Source: Virgibacillus sp. LDC-1
GTDB lineage: Bacteria; Bacillota; Bacilli; Bacillales; Amphibacillaceae
Direction: 5' to 3'
Assembly: GCF_030137545.1 (NCBI RefSeq)
Contig: NZ_JARUVL010000001.1
Span: 186,001-250,000, forward strand
Length of the DNA: 64,000 nt
The position numbers and the translations under genes are program-made. Each line of letters opens with the position of its first letter. The stretch's first letter is position 1. Under the pieces are notes generated by a model. That model had not been told where the DNA came from. It saw only the letters and a program-made list of their open reading frames with translations, and ran no database searches. Below, piece after piece: positions 42,617-51,793 of the stretch.

Positions 42617-43546
42617 GTGTCGAAGGACGGAAATACAATTGTTAAAGGAACAGAAGGAAATAAGGTTTTACTTAATGAAGCTCCTTCATCGGTCCTTTCA
42701 GATATAAAATCGTTAATTAAATTTGTAGTTTTAATGCTCAATGTACTACCAGTGCTCACAGGGTTTTTATTGGCGCTCCATTATTCAAATCAGGAGTTGT
42801 CGGCTTATTGGATGACACTTCTATTTACGATTGTTGGTAGTACTTTAATCATGGCTGGTGCATTAATTATTAATAATTGGTATGAAGTCGATCTTGATAG
42901 AAAAATGAAGCGTACAATCATGCGACCAACTGTTACTGGCAGCATTTCGATGAAAACCATTTTGATAATGGGGATTACTTCTACATTAGTAGGATTTATC
43001 ATTCTTTCCTTTACTACGTTAGAATCCGTGCTATATGCATTTATTGGATGGTTTACGTATGTTGTTTTATATACATTTTGGTCAAAGCGGAAATATACGT
43101 TAAATACTATTATAGGGAGTGTCTCTGGTGCTGTAACGCCGTTAATTGGATGGGGAGCGGTTGAATCAAGCTTTCACATTGTACCAATCATGCTGTTTAT
43201 TATTTTATTTATTTGGCAGGTTCCACACACGTTCTCTATTGCAATGCGAAGATTTGATGATTATAAGGCAGCGGGTGTTCCAATGCTACCAGTTGTTGGT
43301 GGCTTTGAAATGACAAAGCGACAAACCGTAATTTATATTGCAGGGCTTTTACCAACTCCGTTTTTTCTTAGTTCGTTAGGAATCGGTTTTGTTATCGTTG
43401 CTTCTATAATGAATGTGATTTGGCTTGGTTTCGCAATTGCTGGATTTTGGATGAAGGATGATATTAAATGGGCCAATATAATATTTAAATCGTCATTAGT
43501 TTATTTATCCTTTTTGTTTTTAATCATGATCTTTCTCTCTATTTGA
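42617..43546 (+). CDS. ctaB: Protoheme IX farnesyltransferase (heme O synthase)
   Basis: A 309-residue UbiA-superfamily prenyltransferase with about nine helices. The aspartate-rich first motif is NNWYEVDLDRKMKRTIMRP; the second loop contains YTFWSKRKYTLNTIIGS; VPHTFSIAMRRFDDYKAAGVPMLPVVGG is characteristic of CtaB. Makes heme O for aa3/bo-type oxidases. GTG 42617 with GGGGGAAG upstream. Solitary here, with no ctaA or cta oxidase genes beside it. Confidence 0.9.
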   Translation: MSKDGNTIVKGTEGNKVLLNEAPSSVLSDIKSLIKFVVLMLNVLPVLTGFLLALHYSNQELSAYWMTLLFTIVGSTLIMAGALIINNWYEVDLDRKMKRTIMRPTVTGSISMKTILIMGITSTLVGFIILSFTTLESVLYAFIGWFTYVVLYTFWSKRKYTLNTIIGSVSGAVTPLIGWGAVESSFHIVPIMLFIILFIWQVPHTFSIAMRRFDDYKAAGVPMLPVVGGFEMTKRQTVIYIAGLLPTPFFLSSLGIGFVIVASIMNVIWLGFAIAGFWMKDDIKWANIIFKSSLVYLSFLFLIMIFLSI

Positions 43547-43558
43547 CCAAATATTAGT

Positions 43559-43604
43559 AGCGCAATTCGTATGTTATTGTACATAAGAATTGCGCTTTTA
43601 TTTT
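43559..43604 (+). terminator. Terminator of ctaB
   Basis: Arms AGCGCAATTC (43559-43568) / GAATTGCGCT (43587-43596) with inner TATGT/ACATA; T-rich tail. Confidence 0.88.
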
Positions 43605-43697
43605 GCCCCGTATTATTGCTTTTTTTCGATTATTATTATGACCATGGTCGAAGGAAGGCATGCATGTTTAAAAAAATAACTAGTAGGAGGAAGCGAA

Positions 43698-44549
43698 ATG
43701 ACAAAAATTTTTATTGATCCAGGTCATGGTGGATCAGATCCTGGTGCAACTGCAAACGGTTTACAGGAAAAGGATGTTACACTCGCTATTGCCCTAAAGC
43801 TAGGAAATATTTTAAACAATGAATATGAGGGGCATACACTAAAATTTTCACGTACAACCGATGTTACTGTTTCATTATCAACGCGAACAAATATGGCAAA
43901 TAACTGGGGTGCCAATTATTTAGTGTCGATTCATATTAATGCTGGGGGCGGAACAGGCTTTGAATCGTATATTCATAATGGCAGCTATAGTGGAAAGGCC
44001 GAAACAAATCGTTTGCGTGGATATATTCATGACGCAGTAGTCTCAAGCACAGGCTTTAGAGATCGAGGCAAGAAGGAAGCAAATTTCCATATGCTGCGAG
44101 AATCAAATATGAAAGCAGTATTAACAGAAAATGGGTTTGTTGATTTTTTAGATGATGCAAATAAACTAAAGCAAAATTCCTTTTTAGAAAAAATTGCCCG
44201 TGGACACGCCAGTGGGCTTGCACGAGCATTTGGATTAACGCCGAAAAGCGGTGGCACACAAATTCATATCGTACAGCAGGGAGATACACTTTGGAGTATT
44301 GCTCAGCTTTATCAAACAACGGTAAACAGACTGCTTGAATTAAATCCAGGGATTGACCCAGATCGCTTGCAAATTGGACAAGAAGTTGTTGTAAGTGGTC
44401 AAGCACCAAGATACCACACCGTAGTAGAAGGGGATACATTATGGCGTATTTCACAAATGTATAATACAACGGTTGATAATTTAATAGCCTTAAACCCAGG
44501 GATTGATCCACAACGATTACAAGTAGGCGATCTCATAAGAGTAAGCTAG
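43698..44549 (+). CDS. N-acetylmuramoyl-L-alanine amidase with two LysM domains
   Basis: A 283-residue peptidoglycan amidase. Amidase_3 domain (about 1-178): zinc His in IDPGHGGSDPGA, Glu in KDVTLAIALKLG, His in VSIHINAGGG, catalytic Glu in VLTENGFVDF. Two LysM repeats follow (about 189-232 and 237-281; HIVQQGDTLWSIAQLY and HTVVEGDTLWRISQMY). There is no signal peptide, as in mother-cell lysis amidases such as CwlC or phage-type lysins; no phage genes surround it, so a sporulation role is favoured. Confidence 0.9.
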   Translation: MTKIFIDPGHGGSDPGATANGLQEKDVTLAIALKLGNILNNEYEGHTLKFSRTTDVTVSLSTRTNMANNWGANYLVSIHINAGGGTGFESYIHNGSYSGKAETNRLRGYIHDAVVSSTGFRDRGKKEANFHMLRESNMKAVLTENGFVDFLDDANKLKQNSFLEKIARGHASGLARAFGLTPKSGGTQIHIVQQGDTLWSIAQLYQTTVNRLLELNPGIDPDRLQIGQEVVVSGQAPRYHTVVEGDTLWRISQMYNTTVDNLIALNPGIDPQRLQVGDLIRVS

Positions 44550-44580
44550 ATTATTATAATAATAGAAGCTGAAATCATAA

Positions 44581-44613
44581 AGGCTGTCTCAATCTTTGTT
44601 GAGACAGTCTTTG
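44581..44613 (+). terminator. Terminator of the amidase gene
   Basis: Perfect 12-bp arms AGGCTGTCTCAA (44581-44592) / TTGAGACAGTCT (44599-44610), then TTG. Confidence 0.82.
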
Positions 44614-44828
44614 TCTAATTTGAAGTGAGAGTTGCACCTTTTACAATAACTCATAAAAAATATACTATGATGATAATTCGTTTAACTAGCTATTTAAGTT
44701 AGAAAACGATATTCTTTTAATAATTGTATTGTTTCCTGACATATATTCACGTAATATGGACTTTATGGATGATAAACAAACATACCAGTAGGAAAAAGTA
44801 CTTTGTTGCTTGTTAAAGGGGGGCTATA

Positions 44829-45530
44829 ATGACAGATTCTTGCCATGGTTCCAATCAGACCTTAGCATTGAAAGAGCTTTTGAATTCAATTGATCGAATT
44901 GCAGAGATCAAGAAGAATTCCTATTTGTTTGCTGAAGGAGATCCGGTAAACGAATTGTATATACTAAGATCTGGAAAAGTACAAATTAGTAAACTTTCTC
45001 CAACTGGAAAAGAATTGGCGCTTCGCCTTTGTAAACCAGGAGATATTGTTGGAGAGCTTCCGATGCAGCAGGAGAATGTGAAATACATTCTAAATGCAAA
45101 GGTGCTTGAGGATGGAGAAGTTGCTGTCATCCAAAATGCGACCTTAGAGGAAAAGCTGCTGCAAAATAGTAAGCTAGCAGTTGATTTCCTTAAACTAATG
45201 AATGAATATTCAAGAAGGGATCAGACAAGATTTCGTGACCTTGTTTTATATGGAAAAAAAGGTGCGCTTTTTTCAACGCTCATTCGGCTTGCGAATAGTT
45301 ATGGAAAAACACAGCAGAACGGAATACTTATCGATCATGTCATAACAAATCAAGAACTGGCTAATTTTTGCGGTACTTCACGGGAAAGTGTAAATCGTAT
45401 GTTAAGTGATCTAAAACAGCAACAAATTATTTCTGTAAACCGAAAATATATTACAATACATAATCTAGAGTACTTAAAAACGGAAATCAATTGTGAGGAT
45501 TGTCCTGTTGTTTTGTGTTGTATTCATTAA
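44829..45530 (+). CDS. fnr: Fnr-type oxygen-sensing regulator (C-terminal Fe-S)
   Basis: A 233-residue Crp/Fnr regulator: cyclic-nucleotide-like beta barrel (about 20-115), dimer helix, and C-terminal HTH TNQELANFCGTSRESVNRMLSDLKQQQ. It ends in CEDCPVVLC with Cys222, Cys225 and Cys230. The 3- and 5-residue spacing is that of the three [4Fe-4S] ligands at the C terminus of B. subtilis Fnr; Asp137 in RFRDLVL is a candidate fourth ligand. Convergent with the molybdoenzyme operon, which has a matching Fnr box, so it is the likely anaerobic activator. Confidence 0.88.
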   Translation: MTDSCHGSNQTLALKELLNSIDRIAEIKKNSYLFAEGDPVNELYILRSGKVQISKLSPTGKELALRLCKPGDIVGELPMQQENVKYILNAKVLEDGEVAVIQNATLEEKLLQNSKLAVDFLKLMNEYSRRDQTRFRDLVLYGKKGALFSTLIRLANSYGKTQQNGILIDHVITNQELANFCGTSRESVNRMLSDLKQQQIISVNRKYITIHNLEYLKTEINCEDCPVVLCCIH

Positions 45531-45534
45531 ACAG

Positions 45535-45563
45535 AAAGAGTGCCTGCAAAAGGCACTCTTTTT
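45535..45563. terminator. Bidirectional terminator between fnr and tatA
   Basis: Perfect 11-bp arms AAAGAGTGCCT (45535-45545) / AGGCACTCTTT (45551-45561), loop GCAAA, T run on the plus strand and a weaker one on the minus strand. Confidence 0.85.
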
Positions 45564-45572
45564 CATGCGTAC

Positions 45573-45749
45573 TTATTCTTTTTCCTCTTTTTTCTTGTCG
45601 TCACTCATCAAGTCATTTGTTGCATTTTTAAATTCTTTTAACGTTGAACCAGCGGCTTTTCCAATCTCAGGTAGCTTGGATGGTCCAAAGATAATAAGTG
45701 CAATAATAAGAACGAGAATTAACCCTGGAATTCCGATATTTGCTAGCAT
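45573..45749 (-). CDS. tatA: Twin-arginine translocase TatA
   Basis: A 58-residue TatA/E protein: short N terminus, single transmembrane helix ([18 protein letters not shown]), the conserved [21 protein letters not shown] hinge and amphipathic helix written in part, and a Lys/Glu-rich tail. ATG 45749 follows GAGTGGTGAC. It ends the molybdoenzyme operon, whose catalytic subunit carries a twin-arginine signal, so a dedicated Tat pore component is plausible. No tatC in the window. Confidence 0.92.
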   Translation of the reverse strand: MLANIGIPGLILVLIIALIIFGPSKLPEIGKAAGSTLKEFKNATNDLMSDDKKKEEKE

Positions 45750-45770
45750 GTCACCACTCCTCTTTAAATT

Positions 45771-46370
45771 TTAAGTTGTTGGAACTTGCACTAACGCTTC
45801 CATTTGATCCATATAGTAGGGAAGAAACGCTTGGAAAAATGGATCAGATAGCTTTTGGTGATTCGTTTTCCAAAGGGCTTGAAGTGCAGGCGCTAAATGA
45901 TCTTGATACATTTCGTGTTGCACATTTTGTAGTTGCTGCAATAATTCTTCATCGTTTGCTTGAATTGCCTTTACCTCTTCATTGGTTGCGGCTGCAATAA
46001 ATGCAGTAATGCTTCCAATGTGATCAGGAAATTCTTCCTTTTCCAATGGATAGTAAAACCCAATACGGTCAAAAGCTCCGATAAGACATAGCAGTGATTG
46101 CTTTGCTTCTTGATCATCTTCCTCTGACTTGTCTTGATAGGTCGAGAGATATGGTGGAATAAAATAATCTCCAGGTATTGAGAAATAGTTATCGCGCCAT
46201 AGTGCAGTAGATTCCCGATCGTAGTGCTTGTGAAAAGGAAATTCGAGTGCAAGCTGATCTGGTAGCTGCTGCATTGTTTCTTCATATTTATCCCAATCCC
46301 CAAGCCATATATGCGTAAATATATGGCTTAGGAGTTGTTTTCCGTATGCTTCTTCCAATGTAGGAAGCAT
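45771..46370 (-). CDS. TorD/DmsD-family molybdoenzyme chaperone
   Basis: A 199-residue all-helical chaperone: LPTLEEAYGKQLLSHIF, YFSIPGDYFIPPYLSTY (the P-P-Y motif of TorD-like proteins), and LAPALQALWKTN...PFFQAFLPY. It binds the Tat signal of the reductase catalytic subunit during cofactor loading. ATG 46370 has AAGGGGG 8 bases ahead; TTG 46376 is too close. Between the catalytic subunit and tatA. Confidence 0.85.
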   Translation of the reverse strand: MLPTLEEAYGKQLLSHIFTHIWLGDWDKYEETMQQLPDQLALEFPFHKHYDRESTALWRDNYFSIPGDYFIPPYLSTYQDKSEEDDQEAKQSLLCLIGAFDRIGFYYPLEKEEFPDHIGSITAFIAAATNEEVKAIQANDEELLQQLQNVQHEMYQDHLAPALQALWKTNHQKLSDPFFQAFLPYYMDQMEALVQVPTT

Positions 46371-46443
46371 CGGCAAAACCCCCTTTTAAATCCGAATTAA
46401 TTCGATGTTGTTTCACAGAGTTTCCATGTTTGTTTTGTGCGTG

Positions 46444-49400
46444 TTACGCTTTTTTGATATCAACAAACATGTCTAATTGTCCAGGTGATCCACCAATTTC
46501 ATCATAAATGGCACCGTTCTTCACAACAGGGTCTAATTCAGTTAGTTTATTGACGACAAATCCTTCGCCACGTCCTCCTGGATAGCCTGCTTCTTCATGC
46601 ATCGGCGTTTTAAAGGTAAATGGTGTATGGTTATAGGTTGGAAGTGCTTTATCCTTTTTCCCATCAACCGTTTGCTGTGTTACACCATATCCTTGCTGTC
46701 CCATATTGTAGGCAGAACCGATAACGCCTGGCGCAATTCCATTTGTTACATAAACAGTTCCTTTTAATTCAATATTTCCATTGAAAATAGAAACGGTATC
46801 GCCAGTTTTAATGTTACGTTTTCTTGCATCACTTGGATTCATCCAAATATAGTTATCGGAACGAACTTCACGCAGCCAAGCACTACTAATATTTCGGTAT
46901 GTTCCGATGTTGCGTGCCTTCCAGTTTATATATTGGAAAGGCTGCTTGGAATTAATTGGTTTGCGATTAAATGTTTTGATTTCCTCGAAAATAGGGATTC
47001 CTTCAAATGGTTTTCCATTAAAGGAGTTTTTTCCTCCTGCCACACCTTCATCATAAAAGTCTGCCTGACCACCGTAGCTATATTTTACATGATTTCCTAC
47101 ATACTCATTGCCAGCTTCTTCAAATCGACCACCACGGTTGAGTACATAGACTACCTTTGCCCATTCATCTGGTTTTACTGCTTTTTTCCAGCGTTCTAAG
47201 TCAAAGTATTTTCCGAGTGCGTTTTTTCTAGCTTTTTCAAATATCGCCATTTCACGTGAGGATGCATTTGGTACTGGCTTTTCATCAAATGCGATGTTTG
47301 CCACACGTTTAATATAAAAGTCTTCTTCAATATGAAGGGCACTACCGTCTGGGAATGCGTTGTCTCCATATCCTGGAAGCTGAAGCATTTTAGCGATTTC
47401 AATGACGCTATTTTCAAAGGAACGAATATTTGGAAATACACGTGTAACTGGTTGATACACACTTGCAAGCTTCGTTGTAATGTTCGGATAGATTGCTTCT
47501 CTTCCCCATCTTTCAAGATATGTTGTATCAGGTAAGATAAAGTCCGCATACTTTGAAGTATCTCCGATTTGCACATCAGATGCAACATAAAGTTGAATAA
47601 TATCTTGATCACGAAGAGCTTGTTCTTGAATTTGTCCATTTGGTGCAGATAACACCGGTGACATCCGATGGGTAACTAACGCTTTTATGGCATATGGATA
47701 TTTTTCTAGGGCACTTGGCAGTACATCGCCAATTGTTTGCCCGCTATATGGGAACCACGGTCTTTTTGCTGGATAGCCATCCTTTGCAAATAATGTAGAA
47801 GCCTCATATTTTGATTGGTATCGCCCAATCGGAATCCCCCAGGCTTTTTTACCATTTGGAACTGTAAGTAGATCATATTTTCCGGTGAATTCTTTATAAA
47901 ATGCACCAGTTGTTATGTTTCCGCCTTTCCAATCATAGCTCCCGATAAGGTGGTTCAGCATCGCAATTAGTCGTTGCGTATAATAGCCATTTTCATGCAT
48001 TGCTGGTCCTCTATAAGCCATTATTGCTGCTCGTTTCCCGTAAGAGGTAAAACGCTTTGCTAACTGGACAATTTGTTCCTTTGGTAATGTGGTGATTGCT
48101 GCATACTCATCAATTGTCTGCTCCATTGTTCTTTCCTTATAAAGCTGAAAGGCAGTTTTTACTTTAAGTCCTTTTAATTTGCCATCATACAAAAGGGAAC
48201 CAGTGTCTGCTTGATCATGTGGTACAGGCTTTCCGTTCTGAATGACGACGAATTGCTCCTCGGTTCCGATACCAATGTCACTTGCACGTAGTTTAGGTTT
48301 TTTCGGATCGCTTAGATTTACGAGATGGGTTGCATCACTCCATGTAGGCTCGCCATCTACTTCAGCTGCTTTTTTGTTTGGATTTGTAAGATATGTTTCA
48401 TCATACCATTCTTTCTCAATGATGGTTCTTCCGATAGCTAAAGCAAGTGCTCCATCTGTTCCTGGCTTTACTGGAAGCCACATATGCGCTTTTTCGGCAG
48501 TTTTACTGAGGCGTGGATCGATTACCGCCATTTGCATGCCATTTTCAATCGCATTTGTTAGTTTGGGAGCAAGCCAGGTAGGTCCTTTATTTGCAACCAT
48601 CGGGTTTGTACCCCATACGATAAGGAATAGTGTATTCTCAATATCCGCATATTGTCGTTTCTTCTTTTTCTCACTGGCAGAGTACGAGCGAACATTCCCA
48701 GTAACAGAGCTTATTCCACAAATGCCACCATGGTGATAATAGTTTTTACTTCCTACACTTTGTAGAATGAAACGTTCCATAAAGTCTCGACGATCTCCGA
48801 CCATGAAAGCGACTTGGTTAACCTTTGGTCCAAAATCCGGATGGTTCGTATTGATTAACTTATCTTTATATTTATTATCAAACGCCTCAAATTCCATTTC
48901 TTTGTTTGTTACTTTTTCCCAGTCGCTCATTACTTCTTCTTCAGGGACGTATGCCATTAAGTCTTTTAATCCTGGTGTATTTAAGTCTTTGCTTCCATTT
49001 ACGATTTCGTCATACGCTTGCTCCCAAGAGACCGTCTTCCATTTTCCGCTTCCTCTTGGTCCAACACGCTTTAATGGGTTTTTTACGCGATATGCATCGT
49101 AAGCCGTTTGAATACCAGCTTGCCCTTTCAAACAAATACGCCCTCCGCGGTTTCCACGGCCAAATCGTTTTACATCTCCTGTCCCTTTTACAGCATCGTC
49201 GACAGCAGTTCCATAGGCAATGGCACCGTATGGGACCATGTTAAGTGGACTATATTGGTTTCCTGCAATTTTACGAATGATAGAAGTGTAAGGACCTTGC
49301 TTGTTTCCATCTGTTATATAAGCTTTAATCGTACAGTAAGTGTTACATTGTTCACAAGTTGTGAAAATAACATTTTCTGCTCCATAGTCTTGGAAGTCAG

Positions 49401-49545
49401 TTCCATAGCCGTGTCCGTCATCTATCCATACTCCGTTTACGACTTGCTTTACGGGTCCGATGAATGCGGGTCCGATAGCAGCTACAGCACCGAATGCTCC
49501 AAGGGCTTTTAAAAATTTTCTTCGGTTCATTGATTTATTTTCCAC
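46444..49545 (-). CDS. Molybdopterin reductase catalytic subunit, TtrA/SrdA family
   Basis: A 1033-residue periplasm-side Mo-bisPGD enzyme. Tat signal NRRKFLKALGAFGAVAAIG; [4Fe-4S] ligands Cys64, Cys67, Cys71 (TTCEQCNTYCT) and Cys138 (GRICLKG); Cys276 in HHGGICG is the probable Mo ligand. FGPKVNQVAFM, GSKNYYHHGG, YPAKRPWFPYSGQTIGDVL, EDFYIKRVANIAF and MGQQGYGVTQQTVDG match tetrathionate reductase TtrA and the selenate reductase SrdA of Bacillus selenatarsenatis. The substrate may be tetrathionate, selenate or another oxyanion. GTG 49545 is preferred; the ATG at 49551 touches GGAGGG and overlaps the previous stop. Confidence 0.85.
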   Translation of the reverse strand: MENKSMNRRKFLKALGAFGAVAAIGPAFIGPVKQVVNGVWIDDGHGYGTDFQDYGAENVIFTTCEQCNTYCTIKAYITDGNKQGPYTSIIRKIAGNQYSPLNMVPYGAIAYGTAVDDAVKGTGDVKRFGRGNRGGRICLKGQAGIQTAYDAYRVKNPLKRVGPRGSGKWKTVSWEQAYDEIVNGSKDLNTPGLKDLMAYVPEEEVMSDWEKVTNKEMEFEAFDNKYKDKLINTNHPDFGPKVNQVAFMVGDRRDFMERFILQSVGSKNYYHHGGICGISSVTGNVRSYSASEKKKKRQYADIENTLFLIVWGTNPMVANKGPTWLAPKLTNAIENGMQMAVIDPRLSKTAEKAHMWLPVKPGTDGALALAIGRTIIEKEWYDETYLTNPNKKAAEVDGEPTWSDATHLVNLSDPKKPKLRASDIGIGTEEQFVVIQNGKPVPHDQADTGSLLYDGKLKGLKVKTAFQLYKERTMEQTIDEYAAITTLPKEQIVQLAKRFTSYGKRAAIMAYRGPAMHENGYYTQRLIAMLNHLIGSYDWKGGNITTGAFYKEFTGKYDLLTVPNGKKAWGIPIGRYQSKYEASTLFAKDGYPAKRPWFPYSGQTIGDVLPSALEKYPYAIKALVTHRMSPVLSAPNGQIQEQALRDQDIIQLYVASDVQIGDTSKYADFILPDTTYLERWGREAIYPNITTKLASVYQPVTRVFPNIRSFENSVIEIAKMLQLPGYGDNAFPDGSALHIEEDFYIKRVANIAFDEKPVPNASSREMAIFEKARKNALGKYFDLERWKKAVKPDEWAKVVYVLNRGGRFEEAGNEYVGNHVKYSYGGQADFYDEGVAGGKNSFNGKPFEGIPIFEEIKTFNRKPINSKQPFQYINWKARNIGTYRNISSAWLREVRSDNYIWMNPSDARKRNIKTGDTVSIFNGNIELKGTVYVTNGIAPGVIGSAYNMGQQGYGVTQQTVDGKKDKALPTYNHTPFTFKTPMHEEAGYPGGRGEGFVVNKLTELDPVVKNGAIYDEIGGSPGQLDMFVDIKKA

Positions 49546-49547
49546 GC

Positions 49548-50825
49548 TCATCCCTCCAATTTCTCCGCATGTTGCGTATCTTCAAGTGGCAGAAGTCTAT
49601 CTCCGATTGTGAAGATAAGTAAGCCCATGGCAACTATACCGATGCTTACCATCCATTCATTAAAGGTTGGGAAGTAGTTCCCTGCTGGTCTGCCCTCAAA
49701 AACCGGTACAATTTGAGATGGAACGACAATATTGAATCGAACACCGATAATACCAATAACAACGAGAATACCCGCGATTAATAAAGCATTGATATTTGTT
49801 GCGGTTTTCTTATAAAAGACAAGGAATATTGGGACGACAGCTCCGAGGAACATTTGCACTCCCCAAAATGACCAGCTGTAACTACTCCCCATCATCGTAC
49901 CTAGGCTTTGTAAGTGTGAATGTTCTAAGCCATATAAACCGACAAGGTATTCGTAAAATTGTAGTAGTAGGTCAATAAATAGGAACGCAATCATCATTTT
50001 AGCAAGGGAGACAACCATTCCTTGATCAATTTCTTTGCCAGTAACCTTTGTTTTAATAATATAGATTGCTAAGAGTAATGCAGTCCCCGATACCATTGCT
50101 GATACAACAAAGATAATAGGGAATATCCCTGTATTCCAAGAAGCACGCGCACTAACGACGGCGAAGATTGCACCTGTTCCCCCGTGAACACCAAGAATGG
50201 CTAGTGGAATTCCAATCGTGCCAAGGATTTTCATCCAGCGATGGTCTCTTTTTTTCGTATGTTCATTGATTGTACTGTTCTTGAATGTTAACATGCGAGC
50301 AATTTTCCCTCTGATACTATCGACCTTTGTTAGTCGAACGAGATCTTCACGCATGGCAATGTAAAGCTCTGCTACAAGTAAAGAAATGTAAACCACATAA
50401 AAGTGTATTTCCCATGCAAGAATACTCGTTACATTCCAGTGGATAAGTGCATTCATAAAGCGTTCAGGACGACCAAGGTCCATTAAAACGAAAGTAAGTG
50501 CAATAATCATACATACAACCGCAGTGAAAAGAGCCATTTTACCTACTCGTTCGTATTGATCCATACCGAATACGAAAATCAATGTTGAAAGTAGGAAGGA
50601 TCCTGCGCTTAGCCCAACGAAAAAGATATAAAATGCAATCCATGCACCCCATGGTGTGATGGATGATAGATTCGTCGTTGTTAATCCAAGAATAAGTCGC
50701 TCAATTATGAAATAACCACCAATAGCAAAGAGGACGAGTAAAATACCAATCCACCATTTAAATAGTGGGTTTGAGGCCTTCGAATTTTCCTTTAGTGGTT
50801 CTTGTTTAGCTATGCCTTGCATCAT
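49548..50825 (-). CDS. NrfD/PsrC-family membrane subunit (TtrC/SrdC-like)
   Basis: A 425-residue integral membrane quinol-oxidising anchor: about nine helices, with PWGAWIAFYIFFVGLSAGSFLLST and MDLGRPERFMNALIHWN near the N-terminal half, and LGVHGGTGAIFAVVSARASWN in the middle. It passes electrons from menaquinol through the Fe-S subunit to the Mo enzyme. Two adjacent ATGs follow GAGGTG. Gene order B-C-A is the same as srdBCA. Confidence 0.87.
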   Translation of the reverse strand: MMQGIAKQEPLKENSKASNPLFKWWIGILLVLFAIGGYFIIERLILGLTTTNLSSITPWGAWIAFYIFFVGLSAGSFLLSTLIFVFGMDQYERVGKMALFTAVVCMIIALTFVLMDLGRPERFMNALIHWNVTSILAWEIHFYVVYISLLVAELYIAMREDLVRLTKVDSIRGKIARMLTFKNSTINEHTKKRDHRWMKILGTIGIPLAILGVHGGTGAIFAVVSARASWNTGIFPIIFVVSAMVSGTALLLAIYIIKTKVTGKEIDQGMVVSLAKMMIAFLFIDLLLQFYEYLVGLYGLEHSHLQSLGTMMGSSYSWSFWGVQMFLGAVVPIFLVFYKKTATNINALLIAGILVVIGIIGVRFNIVVPSQIVPVFEGRPAGNYFPTFNEWMVSIGIVAMGLLIFTIGDRLLPLEDTQHAEKLEG

Positions 50826-50838
50826 GTTTTCACCTCTT

Positions 50839-51717
50839 TTATTTTAAGTAGATTACATTAGGTCCTGCTCCGAGCTCGCTCTTTAGGCGGAATGCTCGTG
50901 GGCTGTTTGCTAGCTTTGAAACGGTACTATTCGGATCATTAAGATCTCCGAAAAATCTAGCATCCCCAATACACGTTTCTACACATGCAGGCTCTTCACC
51001 ACGCTCTAGACGGTGCATACAGAAATTACATTTGCGAACGGTTCCAATTGGAGTTTTCTTAGGCTTTCTTTCGCCACGTTCGATCCCGTATTCTGGGCTT
51101 GAAACATCATTAAAGCCAAGCATTTCATCTTCATAGCTCTCGCCAAAATCATACGATCTAGCGCCATATGGACAGGCTACGATACAATAGCGGCAGCCGA
51201 TACAACGGTCGTTATCAATCGTAACAATACCATTATCTAGCTTAAAGGTAGCTCGAACTGGACACACCTGTACACATGGTGGGTTGTCGCAGTGCATACA
51301 TGGCATTGGTAAATTAACTTTGGCAACGTTTGGAAATTCCCCAATTTCTTCTTCAAGTACTACATTATAAGAAATGCCTGGAGGGGTGCGGTTTTCCGCT
51401 TTACAGGCAACGGTACAAGAATCACAGCCAACACACTTTCGAAGATCGATTACCATTCCCCATTTAACACCATTCTCTTTTTTACTCTCTACTGGTGCTT
51501 GTGTAAATAAATCTCCAAATTCACTTGTTAATGATGCGTGATATTTTTTATGAAAAACTTCAATATCTAGTTTTCCATTTACTACTTTCTTGGCATCCTC
51601 TGCCATACTTAATCCGAGATTAGAATTGTACGGTGATTGATTAAGTTCTTCATCTGGATTTGGTAGCGCAGCGTCAACCATGTTGTTCCAATCTTTTTCT
51701 AAAAGTTGTTTCAGCAT
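50839..51717 (-). CDS. 4Fe-4S electron-transfer subunit (TtrB/SrdB-like)
   Basis: A 292-residue ferredoxin-like subunit with four Cys clusters: CVGCDSCTVAC, CMHCDNPPCVQVC, CIGCRYCIVAC and CNFC..CVETC, 16 cysteines for four [4Fe-4S] clusters. ATG 51717 follows GAGGTGAAGTGG; the 25-codon longer frame would contain the promoter. No signal of its own, so it is probably co-exported with the catalytic subunit. First gene of the operon, preceded by an Fnr box. Confidence 0.9.
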   Translation of the reverse strand: MLKQLLEKDWNNMVDAALPNPDEELNQSPYNSNLGLSMAEDAKKVVNGKLDIEVFHKKYHASLTSEFGDLFTQAPVESKKENGVKWGMVIDLRKCVGCDSCTVACKAENRTPPGISYNVVLEEEIGEFPNVAKVNLPMPCMHCDNPPCVQVCPVRATFKLDNGIVTIDNDRCIGCRYCIVACPYGARSYDFGESYEDEMLGFNDVSSPEYGIERGERKPKKTPIGTVRKCNFCMHRLERGEEPACVETCIGDARFFGDLNDPNSTVSKLANSPRAFRLKSELGAGPNVIYLK

Positions 51718-51750
51718 CCACTTCACCTCTTTTATATTCGTTCTACTTAA

Positions 51751-51793
51751 AGTGTAAAGGAGGGGGAAATCGAAAAATGTAACAATTATCACA
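51751..51793 (-). promoter_or_regulatory. Fnr-dependent promoter of the molybdoenzyme operon
   Basis: Fnr box at 51778-51793: read on the minus strand TGTGATAATTGTTACA, one mismatch from TGTGA-N6-TCACA. A TACACT -10 box is at 51756-51751. The predicted start site near 51744 puts the box centre at -41.5, the class II activator position. No good -35 element, as expected for activator dependence. Confidence 0.75.

Noticed and set aside
48242-48736. 164-codon plus-strand frame antisense to the molybdoenzyme gene
   Set aside because: Fully inside the catalytic subunit gene, no start signals, no domain features.
49108-49512. 134-codon plus-strand frame antisense to the molybdoenzyme 5' end
   Set aside because: Overlaps the Tat signal and first Fe-S motif of a clear gene; no independent evidence.
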